Source of the DNA: Dictyocoela muelleri
Lineage: Eukaryota > Microsporidia
Direction of reading: 5' to 3'
DNA: 11,870 nucleotides
Assembly: GCA_016256075.1 (NCBI GenBank)
Contig: SDVU01000615.1
Location: forward strand, 1 to 11,870
Shown here: one piece after another, positions 1-7,281 of the stretch
Layout: every line of letters starts with the position of its first letter
How positions within the stretch are numbered: position 1 is the stretch's first letter
Made by a program: the position numbers and the translations under genes
Notes under the pieces: model-generated
Database searches by the model: none
What the model saw: only the letters and a program-made list of their open reading frames with translations
Told to the model about the DNA's origin: nothing

Positions 1-830
1 CATTTCCAAAATCATCTACAGGAAATAAATTCATAGTGGTTTTCATTGATATGAGTAGTAGGTGGGTTTAAGCAAAAGAAATTAAACAAAATAATAAAAA
101 AATGTGGCATATTTTATTATTAAAGAAATTATTTTTCGTCATGAACCACCAGAGTACATAATTTCAGACATGGAAATAATTTACGGCCGAAATTGTGAAA
201 AATACATGTAAAGTGTTTAATTCAAAAAAATCATTTGTTTTTTTTATATAATTCCAAATAAAACGGTATTGTAGAAAGAGTTAATCAAACATTAATACTT
301 AAGTTAGCAAATATTTGTAAGAACCACTGGAAATAATGGGATGAGATCTAAATTTTCGCCATTTATGCACCTAGAATTTCATTTAGGAAAAATTCCAAAA
401 ATCTCAATTGTAATTTCTATATGGATATTAACCTAAAATATTTGGTTTAGAAAATTAAAAAATATTAAAGCCAAAATACTGACATATAAACAAATGATAT
501 GATGTTTAGAAGATTAAAATATGTTCGACATACTGCAAATCTTGAAGAAAAAATTAAGAGCAAAAGAATCAGAATTGTTAAACTCGATAAAAGTGTTGAT
601 GATTTGACGATAGGCGATATTTGTTAGAAAAAATACCAAATATTTTAAGGAATAATAAGCTGGATGTTTATTGGGAAGGACCATATAGATTCGTTGATAT
701 AGGTCATATGTCAATTAAAAGATTTATTTTGCTGGTGGTAAAAATTTTTCTGTAAATCATAAGACTTACAAATGTTGTTTTGTTCCGATGATTCATGGAT
801 TGTGCCTGGAGGTTAGGAGTGTATGATAGA
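1..830 (+). mobile_element. Ty3/gypsy-type LTR retrotransposon fossil, 3' portion (integrase, polypurine tract, start of 3' LTR)
   Basis: This is the 3' end of a Ty3/gypsy-like (Metaviridae) element whose 5' part lies outside the window. The plus strand retains residues typical of an integrase catalytic core, such as FIVVFIDMSSRWV near the start and a GIVERVNQT-like stretch near 270-290. Around 500-720 it retains an integrase C-terminal region with a YWEGPYR (GPY/F-type) motif. A purine-rich tract at about 807-819 is followed by TGTATGATAG at 820, the expected arrangement of polypurine tract and first bases of a 3' LTR. The coding part is broken many times and looks old. The family call rests on the integrase motifs and their order; no reverse transcriptase is visible. 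Confidence in 'retroviral-type integrase' is higher than in the exact clade. Confidence 0.75.
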
Positions 831-1130
831 TTATAACTCAAACATATTAAGAATATTATAACATTTATAAAATCCAAATGCAAAAATTAATTAATTCTTC
901 TTTTAGCGAATTCTGATATATTAAATATTTAATATCAAAATAAGCTATAATTAGAAAGTAATTGTTCATGCATGTCTAAAAAACCAAAAAATAAATACTC
1001 TTAAAATAAATCTATTTCAAAATCTCCTTTTATGGTCAACTTGCCCCCTCACTATATAAACAATTAATCATAAAATTATAGTCTCAATAGTTTTAACTGA
1101 ATGATTAAATTATTTTAATATTTTTAGGGA
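820..1130 (+). repeat. Probable 3' LTR of the Ty3/gypsy fossil (right end not defined)
   Basis: Sequence begins TGTATGATAG immediately after a purine-rich tract that closes the integrase region. A TATA-like TATATAAA sits at 1053-1060, where a U3/R promoter would be expected. There is no coding capacity. The right boundary is not fixed because no second copy is present in the window and no clear CA end with a matching target duplication was found. The end given is approximate. Confidence 0.4.
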
Positions 1131-1330
1131 AGTCGTTTTGTGCTGATTTTTTTCTGGCGACTTTATTAATAAAATTCATTAAAAAAATAGATTTTTTTTA
1201 TATAAAATTGAAGGATTCATTTTGTGATGCGAGGCTATTAATAAAAATTCATTATTAAAAATTAATTTTTTATATTTTTATATTTAATTTAAAGGAGACA
1301 TTTTGTGCACAGGGTCGTTTTGTGATGCAA
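1131..1330 (+). repeat. Imperfect ~83-bp tandem repeat containing TTTTGTG(A/C)
   Basis: TTTTGTG recurs at about 1136, 1220, 1301 and 1318. The first two copies are each followed by a related run containing TTATTAATAAAA and ATTCATT, giving a spacing of 81-84 bp. The repeat is degenerate and non-coding. It could be part of the adjacent LTR or a small independent array. Nothing else is visible between the LTR start and the transposon at 1438 except the tRNA-like fragment. Confidence 0.45.
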
Positions 1331-1357
1331 CACTAACCACTGAGCTATCTAGACCTT
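1318..1357 (-). other. tRNA 5'-half-like fragment (A-box)
   Basis: On the minus strand this reads GGTCTAGATAGCTCAGTGGT and onward, which matches the acceptor strand, D-arm and RNA polymerase III A-box of a tRNA (TRGCNNARYNGG). No anticodon arm, B-box or pairing 3' acceptor strand follows, so it is not a complete tRNA. Seventeen bases (AGATAGCTCAGTGGTTA) recur exactly near 7400. It may be a tRNA pseudogene or the head of a tRNA-derived SINE. Confidence 0.45.
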
Positions 1358-1435
1358 ATATTTATACTCATAAATTAATAATTTTTCGTTACTTATTTAA
1401 AGTCTATAAAACAATATCTTATAATATTTTAGAAC

Positions 1436-1437
1436 TA
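1436..1437. other. TA target-site duplication, left
   Basis: TA directly precedes the left inverted repeat and is matched by TA at 3366-3367. This is the expected target duplication of pogo/Tc1-mariner transposition. Confidence 0.75.
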
Positions 1438-1458
1438 CTGTCTTCCCGTGAATATAAG
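1438..1458 (+). repeat. Left terminal inverted repeat of element 1
   Basis: It starts CTGTCTTCCCG and ends in GAATATAAG. It pairs with 3345-3365 on the opposite strand at 19 of 21 positions; the two differences are transitions next to each other around a central CG. A second TATATTCG motif lies about 45 bp inside. Confidence 0.85.
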
Positions 1459-1540
1459 ACCAACACCGCATCGTATTCGAACATAATGCGGAGACTTATA
1501 TTCGAGGGCATTAATATTTTTTTTTGTTTTTACCCTTAGA

Positions 1541-2792
1541 ATGACTGAAAAAACTTTATTTAAAAAAAGCTATACTGTGAAAATTAAACTTGAATTGTTG
1601 AGAGAATACGCAGAAAATAAAACAGATGGGAGTAGAAAATCCAAGTCTGAGATATGTGAGAAATATGGAATTTCTAATCATATGATTAATGATTGGTTAT
1701 CAAAGGAAAATGAGTTTCTTGCTGTTTTAAATTATCCAATCAAAACAATTAAGACAGTTAGACGAGTAGGGAATTTAGGAAGATCAACCCCGTTTCAAGA
1801 TTTAGAAATTAAACTAAAATATTGGCTTTTAGATAATAATAACAAAGGTCTTATAGTAAAAGACAAGTATTTGCAAAGTTAAACACTTTGTATATAAAAA
1901 GAATTAGGTATTAATAATTTTCCATGCTCAGGTGGCTATATTGACAATTTCAAGAAAAGATGATTTGTTTCGCATGTACATACTTCTAGTAGATTGCTTC
2001 CCGATAATGCAAAAAAATTAGCTTTAAATTTTATAAATTCTACAATAAAATAATTGAGAATTTTAATATAAAGCCTAAAAATATAATTAATTTCGATCAG
2101 GTTCCTCGATATTTTAAGCAAGAATTTAATAGAACTCTTACTTTGAAAAGAGCAAAAAATGTTAGACTTTTGAAGGTAACTAATTCGCATCAAAGATTTA
2201 CGTATATTCCTATTATAAGTGCAGATGGAAAGTATTTGGGAAGTCATTGTCTCTTTTCAAAGCTTAAAAAAATACCAAAAGACATTAATATCAGCGTGTC
2301 AGTTGACGTAAATCAAACGGGAATGTGGAGCCAAAAGCCTGGTTCATCATTTATAGAAACTAATATAATATCCTGACCTGAAACACGTTTTACATGAGAG
2401 CCTGTTCTAATAATAATTGATCATTTTCAGTACACTTAAAGTATGACAAACGATATGAAAAGTTAAACGTCTTTATTTCCTTTGTTCCGCGAAGGATGAC
2501 CCCTTACTTCTGATGCTTGATGTTTCTATCAATACATCATTTCAAAAATACTATGGAGATAAGATAAATGAATGGCTACAAATTTCAATAGAGTCCGAGA
2601 GAAAAGAACAAAATCGGGCAATTTGAATAAGCCAAGCTACAAAATGATCACTGATATATGTTTTGATTTTTCGAAATTAATAGACTGTGAAATGATTAAA
2701 AAAAAGTTTTCAGATATGTGGAATTTCAAACGAAAATTTAAATATCGAAAACTTGCCTCTACCGTTAAAAAGTCTTTTTATGAATGATGAAA
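1541..2792 (+). pseudogene. Broken pogo-type transposase of element 1
   Basis: The start ATG at 1541 lies about 100 bp inside the left terminus. Residues 1-113 (1541-1882) are open and carry a helix-turn-helix (KSEICEKYGISNHMINDWLS, about residues 35-54), then the start of a Tc5/CENP-B second DNA-binding domain. The same frame resumes after in-frame stops with FPCSGGYIDNFKKR at about 1919-1960. The catalytic core follows in the next frame: first Asp in NFDQVPRYF (codon 2095-2097), second in LIIIDHFQ (2419-2421). The third is in LDVSINTSFQKYYGD (2519-2521), in yet another frame, giving a DDD triad. A KKSFQICGIS-like tail near 2700 is typical of the family. Stops at 1880, 1895, 1961 and about 2374 and several frame changes, one probably at the A-run near 2700, show that it is inactive. 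Known pogo transposases are about 450-600 residues, which fits the span. Confidence 0.85.
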
Positions 2793-2821
2793 TTAAATCT
2801 AAAAATTTGTTCTTTTGTTAG

Positions 2822-3239
2822 GAGGATGACTTTTTTGAAATAAGCGAACATCAAGCTATCGATCAATGGTTAGACATTGGTGATCATGGTAACAGTTTTT
2901 TCATAATTATTTCAAGATTTTTAATTTTACTCTGACGACGGACACTTTATTATTCGAAGTCTTGTAATTGAAACAATGAAAAAAGATGAAGAGCTAAAAG
3001 ATCTATTTGATGAAGAGTATATAAACAAAGTAAGTTTAAGTGGGTCATTAGCATCTGAATTCGAAATTTACGCAACAGCAAAATTATTTTCATTAGATAT
3101 AAACATTTTTTACTCTCCTGAAACAGATTGTCCTTCTCATTCGTATAGATTTAAAATTATTGACGAAACAAACTGTGAAATAAATATCTTAAAATACAAA
3201 TCAGTTTCTACACTAAAAAATAAAATTTTAAATAATTAA
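2822..3239 (+). pseudogene. Degenerate OTU-type cysteine protease domain within element 1
   Basis: Immediately after the transposase tail, one frame reads ...QWLDIGDHGNSFFIIISRF (2863-2920). This resembles the OTU active-site box D-x-G-N-C-F-[FY]-R. After a frame change near 2930, DDGHFIIRSLVIETM and then MKKDEELKDLFDEEYINKVS follow (2934-3239). GSLASEFEIYATAKLFSLDINIFY matches the conserved OTU segment in which a W-G-G/E-[IL]-x-A-x-A precedes a beta-strand. The family is a deubiquitinase. Here the catalytic Cys position is Ser (AGT at 2894-2896), and no clear catalytic His-Tyr pair is seen before the TAA at 3237-3239. The copy is therefore predicted inactive. It may be the C-terminus of the transposase or a second gene; the broken frames do not decide. 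The OTU assignment is from motif order, not a search. Confidence 0.7.
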
Positions 3240-3319
3240 GAATATGATTTATATTCGAATATAAAGCGGGCATTATATTTAAGGGAATTTACCAATTTTT
3301 AAAGTTTAAAAAAAAACCC

Positions 3320-3337
3320 GAAAAAATGCATTTTTTC
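3320..3337. repeat. 18-bp perfect palindrome inside the right end of element 1
   Basis: GAAAAAATGCATTTTTTC is its own reverse complement. It lies 8-25 bp inside the right inverted repeat and could be a subterminal binding or folding site of the transposon. It has no counterpart at the left end. Confidence 0.5.
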
Positions 3338-3344
3338 CGACCGC

Positions 3345-3365
3345 CTTATATTCGCAGGAAGACAG
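3345..3365 (-). repeat. Right terminal inverted repeat of element 1
   Basis: On the minus strand it starts CTGTCTTCCTG and ends GAATATAAG, matching 1438-1458. TA at 3366-3367 is the right copy of the target duplication. Confidence 0.85.
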
Positions 3366-3385
3366 TAGTAAAATTTGGAATTAAT

Positions 3386-3670
3386 GGGTATACACGGATT
3401 AAGAAGTAGTCGAATATTTAAAGGAAACAGAATGACTATCATAGTTGTGGAAATAAGTGCGGTGACGCAACTCGGTAAAATGAGTAGTGAAAATATAAAA
3501 TAAAAAAATGTGAAAGTATATAATTTTCTATATCCTGTTTAGTCATTGATAAAACGAAAATTCTGTTAAATAATTTATAGGTAGCTTAATAGTGACGTAT
3601 TAATTGAACAACATAAACCAAAAATATAAAGAATATTGTTTGTAAAACACATCGGGTTAGCAAATAAGAA
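3386..3670 (+). repeat. LTR-like dispersed repeat, copy A (diverged)
   Basis: This non-coding stretch aligns with the reverse complement of 7005-7281 over its whole length. Shared landmarks occur in the same order: GATTAAG, the GTGCGG(T/C)GACGCA box, GTAGTGAAAA, a run TCATTGATAAAACGAA, GGTAGCTTA, GTATTA and CGGTT(A/G)GCA. Spacing is preserved within a few bases over about 255 bp. Copy A is poorer in G+C and seems the more decayed. It begins some 20 bp beyond the right end of transposon element 1. The size and composition suit a solo LTR of an unidentified family, but ends and target duplication were not established. Confidence 0.65.
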
Positions 3671-3931
3671 TATTTTCGGCATGTTTTAAATATAAAAAAT
3701 CTATATTACGCCCCAGTTAAATAATTAATACATTAAAAACTATTAAAATTAAATTAATTTATTATTAAAAATTAATTGCTATTTAAATTACTATTATTAA
3801 AAATTAATTAATATAATCAAATTATTTAATCACTATTTAAATTATTTTATTAAAAATTAAATTATTTTATTGCTAATTAAATTATTTATAATTACTATTT
3901 AACTTGGCTTAACTACTAAATTCACAATCGG
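3671..3931. other. A+T-rich spacer downstream of the 852-residue gene
   Basis: Low-complexity A+T sequence with recurrent ATTAAA, TTATTAAAAATTAA and AAATTATTT words and no coding capacity. It is the 3' flank of the minus-strand gene. AATAAA on the minus strand occurs at 3866-3871, about 60 nt past the stop codon, and could serve as a polyadenylation signal, although this word is expected by chance in such sequence. Confidence 0.5.
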
Positions 3932-6490
3932 TTAATTATGGAGAATATCAGATAAATAAACAACTTTTGTATCATCATGAGTCGCTATAGATTCACGTAT
4001 CTCTGCCTTATCCTTTTCATTCTTATCAACTAAATTCTTAACCAATTCTTTAACATCAATTTCTTTGAGTTTAGAATTTTTATTTTTATTCTTTGGTATA
4101 GAAAAGCTGTCTGAAAGTATTTCCGGCTCATTTTTTCCTAATTTTAAAGGCTTTTTATCTTCTCTATGAAGAAGCAACTTGTCTAGTAAAAAATCTCTAG
4201 CTAATATTCTTTTTAGATTATTTGGAATATACGAAGGTAACTCAGTTTTTCTTTTCGATGTGGGTTTAGATCTATACATCCCATCATAGATATATTCATT
4301 TATGTCAGGTGTTTCGTTATCATAAGGTATCCGGTTTTTAATATACGATATCAATTCATCATCAGATTTTTCTAGATCATGTTTTTTATCCGTAGCTTTA
4401 TCGTTTTTATATTCATCACTATTTTTATTCTTTTTTTCTTCATCACTATTTTTATCTTTATCCTTTTCATCTGATGATGATGATGAAGAAGAAGTCTCTT
4501 CTTCGCTCTTAGAATGATAATCATCCATATTTGGATTATGTGGTATCATTTTCACACCTTCATAATTATTATTAGACTTATAATTATTGTCAGGTCCATA
4601 ATTATCGTCAGTTGATTCAGACCGAGATGTTATTTTGGTTATTTTGGTTATTTTGGGTTTATTTTTATAATTAGGGTATAAATCTTGATACAAATTTGGA
4701 TTTTGCGATATAAATGGATACAGGGTAGGTAAATATGAATTAATTGGTGGTTGTAAATACGAACTAAGTTGTGTCTGAGGATTAATAAAAGGTAATTGAG
4801 ATGGATATCTATCGTTATTGCTAATCGGTACTAAATTATTAATAATGGGTGTATTCGAATAATCAGGGAAACTAGATAATTGTCGATAATCAGGAGGATA
4901 GTATAAATTTGAATAATTTGGTATAAACATCAAACTATTATTTGAAGAATTAAAAGTATTGCTTGGTTGTTTAACTTCATTTTGATAAGTAATAGGATGA
5001 TTATCGTTATTCTTAATATTATTATTTTTTGAATCTTTTAAAATCATTTTTCTTCTTTTTGTTTTCTTTTTTTCTGATTTAAGATTTATAAATTTATTAT
5101 TTTTATCAATTATTTTGCGTTTTATTTTACCTTTTCTTCTTATTTGGCCTTGGAAATGAGATGAACTCGTGGTATTTTCAAAATTTGTTGAATAATTATC
5201 AGTTTTAATAGAATCATTTTTTGTCATGATAGGCCTCTTTAATTCATTCGATGACGATGTTGAAGATGTTGAAGATGTTGAATTATTTTTAATTGAAATC
5301 GGTTTGATGAGTTGAACATTTTCACTATTTTTGATTTTATTGGATTCATTGCTTGAACTGGAAAATTCGTTACTACTTTTATTTTTAATCTTTACTTTTG
5401 ATGATTTTTTGGTGGCAGCTGTTGTAGAAGGTTGTTTTAGAGTAAAAACAGGTGTTTGAGGATGTTTTTGAACTGGTGTGACTGGTAAAACTTGTGGATT
5501 AAGTTCAACAGCTGAAACAACTGTAGCTGGTTGCATAACAAGTTGTGATTGTGGTATAGCAGTTGTTTTAATATTATTATTTTCTTTTTTAATATACTTT
5601 TTATTCCTCTTTTTCTTTGATAAATATAAATTACTAGATGAACTCGACGAAGAATTATTAAATTTTTGCTTTTTTCCAATTTTATCGCTATTTAAGATTT
5701 TTATTTTTTCCTTTTTAGGAAAATTTGATGAATCTGATGATGTTGAATTTATTAATTTTACAGAATTATTATTTAAAAGGGGTACCGATGTCGTTATATT
5801 TTGTGATTGTTTTGATGGATGTGCTATGATTGGTTGTTTAATAACTGGTTGATTATTAACGAGTATATTCTTAATAGGTTGTTTAATAAGGTGTGGTAAA
5901 ATCTTATTTTTTTTAATTTCTGGTTGTGAAGTAAGTGGTTGTGAAGTAACTGGTTGTGCAGTAACTGGTTGTGCATTAACTGGTAGTGTAGTAGCGGACT
6001 GGACATAAACTGGTTGTGCATTAAGTGGTTGTGCAGTAACTGGTTGTGCATTAACTGGTAGTGTAGTAGCGGACTGAACATAAACTGGTTGTGCATTAAG
6101 TGGTTGTGAAGTAACTGGTTGTGCATTAACTGGTTGAACATTATCATGTAAACCATTAACATGTAAAGCATTAACTGGTTGAGCATTAACTAGCTGCATA
6201 TTAGCTGTGTGTGTATTATTGACTTTATTGGTACCTATTTGTGGATAACTAAAATTACTATCTCTTGAATTTTTAGAGACTGACGTATTTTTATTTAAAT
6301 TACTATTCGATTGATTATTACCAATTAAATTAGAATTGCTAATTTGTACATTGGCCTCTTTTTTCGTATTACCAGTAGAATTCAGTAATTGCTCATATCT
6401 ATAAATAGCATTTCGTTGACATTCTTCATCACAGAAAGGAACAATTTTTATTATCTCAGATCTAATGAAGTATATTGTGAAAAGTAACAT
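3932..6490 (-). CDS. Secreted-looking, repeat-rich low-complexity protein, 852 aa (function unknown)
   Basis: The gene is one uninterrupted frame and no homologue is recognised. Residues 1-19 (MLLFTIYFIR...KIVPF) are hydrophobic enough for a signal peptide or anchor. They are followed by CDEEC, whose Cys20 and Cys24 are the only cysteines. Residues about 100-190 form an Ala/Gln/Pro block of five-residue units [NT][AS]QP[VL] with a 25-residue higher-order duplication (NAQPVYVQSATTLPV...). Next come Ser-rich and Lys-rich tracts, a very basic stretch around 447-487 (RRKGKIKRKI, KKKTKRRKM), a Tyr/Pro/Asn-rich segment around 520-613 and a Ser/acidic run (SSSSSSSDEKDKDK) near 655-705. A more ordered C-terminus (FLLDKLLLHRED, VKELVKNLVDKNEKDKAEIRE) ends the protein. 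In a microsporidian, such a secreted Pro/Lys/Ser-rich repeat protein would suggest a spore-wall or polar-tube component; this is inference only. The basic stretch would equally allow a nuclear role if the N-terminus is not a signal. The ATG at 6488-6490 is the first in frame. Confidence 0.85.
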   Translation of the reverse strand: MLLFTIYFIRSEIIKIVPFCDEECQRNAIYRYEQLLNSTGNTKKEANVQISNSNLIGNNQSNSNLNKNTSVSKNSRDSNFSYPQIGTNKVNNTHTANMQLVNAQPVNALHVNGLHDNVQPVNAQPVTSQPLNAQPVYVQSATTLPVNAQPVTAQPLNAQPVYVQSATTLPVNAQPVTAQPVTSQPLTSQPEIKKNKILPHLIKQPIKNILVNNQPVIKQPIIAHPSKQSQNITTSVPLLNNNSVKLINSTSSDSSNFPKKEKIKILNSDKIGKKQKFNNSSSSSSSNLYLSKKKRNKKYIKKENNNIKTTAIPQSQLVMQPATVVSAVELNPQVLPVTPVQKHPQTPVFTLKQPSTTAATKKSSKVKIKNKSSNEFSSSSNESNKIKNSENVQLIKPISIKNNSTSSTSSTSSSNELKRPIMTKNDSIKTDNYSTNFENTTSSSHFQGQIRRKGKIKRKIIDKNNKFINLKSEKKKTKRRKMILKDSKNNNIKNNDNHPITYQNEVKQPSNTFNSSNNSLMFIPNYSNLYYPPDYRQLSSFPDYSNTPIINNLVPISNNDRYPSQLPFINPQTQLSSYLQPPINSYLPTLYPFISQNPNLYQDLYPNYKNKPKITKITKITSRSESTDDNYGPDNNYKSNNNYEGVKMIPHNPNMDDYHSKSEEETSSSSSSSDEKDKDKNSDEEKKNKNSDEYKNDKATDKKHDLEKSDDELISYIKNRIPYDNETPDINEYIYDGMYRSKPTSKRKTELPSYIPNNLKRILARDFLLDKLLLHREDKKPLKLGKNEPEILSDSFSIPKNKNKNSKLKEIDVKELVKNLVDKNEKDKAEIRESIATHDDTKVVYLSDILHN
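5925..6188 (-). repeat. 15-bp / 75-bp coding minisatellite in the 852-aa gene
   Basis: On the plus strand, ACTGGTTGTGCA(T/G)TAA-like units of 15 bp recur, encoding [NT][AS]QP[VL]. A 75-bp composite that includes the TTLPV and YVQSA variants is present twice in tandem (roughly 5981-6130). Units are multiples of three, so copy-number change keeps the frame and should vary among strains. The same periodicity keeps neighbouring frames open, which explains the spurious antisense-phase frames here. Confidence 0.9.
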
Positions 6491-6643
6491 GCTTTTTATT
6501 ATTTTTGTATTTTATCTGCAAAAAAAAAAATTTTGATACACAAGTTTCGAAAAATAAAACTTGTTTCTGCTTATTTTTTTGTATTCAAACTTTTTTATAT
6601 TTTAATAATCTTTATTTTTGCTGTATTTGTTTTATTTAATCAG
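6491..6643 (-). promoter_or_regulatory. 5' flank of the 852-aa gene with possible 3' splice site
   Basis: Reading toward the gene on the minus strand, a run of eleven or more T is followed by GCAG (about 6517-6532) and then ATAAAATACAAAAATAATAAAAAGC before the ATG. A pyrimidine run plus GCAG is the form of a 3' splice site, which would place an intron end about 27 nt upstream of the start. AATAAT/TATAAAA-like words occur but no strong promoter element stands out. If an upstream exon exists it is non-coding or very short, because no open frame leads in. Confidence 0.3.
6540..6564. repeat. 8-bp perfect inverted repeat upstream of the 852-aa gene
   Basis: ACAAGTTT and AAACTTGT are separated by nine bases, 50-75 bp upstream of the start codon. 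It could be a protein-binding site or an RNA hairpin in the leader. Chance occurrence in A+T-rich DNA cannot be excluded. Confidence 0.4.
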
Positions 6644-6862
6644 GAAATTTTGATATCTTGAGAATAATTTAAAGAAGGAAATTTTTTATCTTAACTATAA
6701 TTTAAATAATGATTTTTTGATATCTTGAGAATAATTTAATTAATGATTTTTTGATATCTTGAGAATATTTTAATTAATGAAATTTTGATATCTTGAGAAT
6801 AGTTTAATTAAGGAAATTTTGATATCTTGAGAATAATTTAATTAATGATTTTTTGAGACTAT
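6644..6862. repeat. 34-bp tandem repeat array, about six copies
   Basis: The core TTTTGATATCTTGAGAATA recurs with GATATC at 6652, 6719, 6753, 6787 and 6821. A degenerate copy at about 6686 and a truncated one at about 6854 complete the array. Spacing is exactly 34 bp for the last four full copies, and the linker reads like TTTAATTAATGAT. The array is non-coding and sits 155-370 bp upstream of the 852-residue gene, so it may be a promoter-proximal minisatellite. Each unit contains a GATATC palindrome. Confidence 0.9.
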
Positions 6863-7004
6863 TCTATTATATCAAGCCTTTTTACTCCTATAAAATCTGA
6901 AAAAAATGTAAAATAAAAATGGGCTAATTTTCTCTAAAATTTTCTGAAAAAAATTACTTTTATATTCTAAAGTTAAACTATATATATTAGATGCTGACAA
7001 CATC
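6863..7004. other. Intergenic spacer, nothing recognised
   Basis: A+T-rich sequence between the 34-bp array and LTR-like copy B. No open frame, RNA-like fold or repeat was recognised. Confidence 0.5.
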
Positions 7005-7281
7005 AATAGCTGCCAACCGGGAGAGTTGTCTCCTACCGTGGTCTGTGAACTTTAGTTCTTGATGTTACAATAATACGACACTTCCTAAGCTACCCAGTGA
7101 TTATTTATACGTGATCTTCGTTTTATCAATGACTCGGCAGGCTACAGGTAATTAGAGGCTTTTTCATGATATTTTATTTTTCACTACTTTTTGCGAGATG
7201 CGTCGCCGCACTCATCCCCACACCTAGGAGAGTCCCTTCTGCTTCTTTGTCATATTAGACAAGGTCTTAATCAGCCATACC
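7005..7281 (-). repeat. LTR-like dispersed repeat, copy B (better preserved)
   Basis: The reverse complement matches 3386-3670. On this strand it carries GTGTGGGGATGAGTGCGGCGACGC, then TCATTGATAAAACGAAGATC and a good TATA-box-like GTATAAATAATC (about 7104-7115), then CCCGGTTGGCAGC near its end. It is noticeably richer in G+C than its surroundings. A central TATA box in a ~280-bp non-coding repeat with a diverged inverted copy nearby suggests a solo LTR. A TCAG tetranucleotide occurs on both sides of one possible boundary but is too weak to fix the ends. Confidence 0.65.

Larger units (their letters stand above)
1438..3365 (+). mobile_element. pogo-superfamily DNA transposon with OTU cargo (element 1)
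   Basis: A 1928-bp element with both ends preserved. It is bounded by 21-bp terminal inverted repeats starting CTGTCTTCC (19 of 21 identical) and flanked by TA on both sides. In order, the interior carries a CENP-B/Tc5-like DNA-binding region, a DDD transposase core and a pogo-type C-terminal tail. These are followed by a degenerate OTU cysteine protease domain ending just before the right terminus. Additional TATATTCG-like motifs lie just inside both ends and may be transposase-binding sites. The coding region has at least six disruptions, so the copy is not autonomous. The near-intact ends suggest that it is younger than the LTR fossil it adjoins. Confidence 0.85.

Noticed and set aside
514-714. 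Minus-strand 66-residue frame
   Set aside because: Antisense to the integrase C-terminal region of the fossil at 1-830.
1303-1539. Plus-strand 78-residue frame crossing the left end of element 1
   Set aside because: It spans the transposon boundary, runs through the terminal inverted repeat and has no recognisable motif.
1936-2247. Minus-strand 103-residue frame
   Set aside because: Antisense to the transposase core of element 1, where the plus-strand motifs are convincing.
5437-5679. Minus-strand 80-residue frame
   Set aside because: Alternative phase of low-complexity coding sequence within the large gene, with no independent signal.
5478-5852. Plus-strand 124-residue frame with hydrophobic stretch
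   Set aside because: It lies antisense inside the 852-residue gene. The apparent Phe/Leu-rich segment is the complement of Lys/Asn codons.
5824-6186. Minus-strand 120-residue frame of MHNQLL-type repeats
   Set aside because: It is the neighbouring phase of the 15-bp coding minisatellite, kept open because the repeat unit is a multiple of three.
6644-6862. CRISPR-like array
   Set aside because: The repeats are contiguous at a 34-bp period with no unique spacers, and the setting is eukaryotic.
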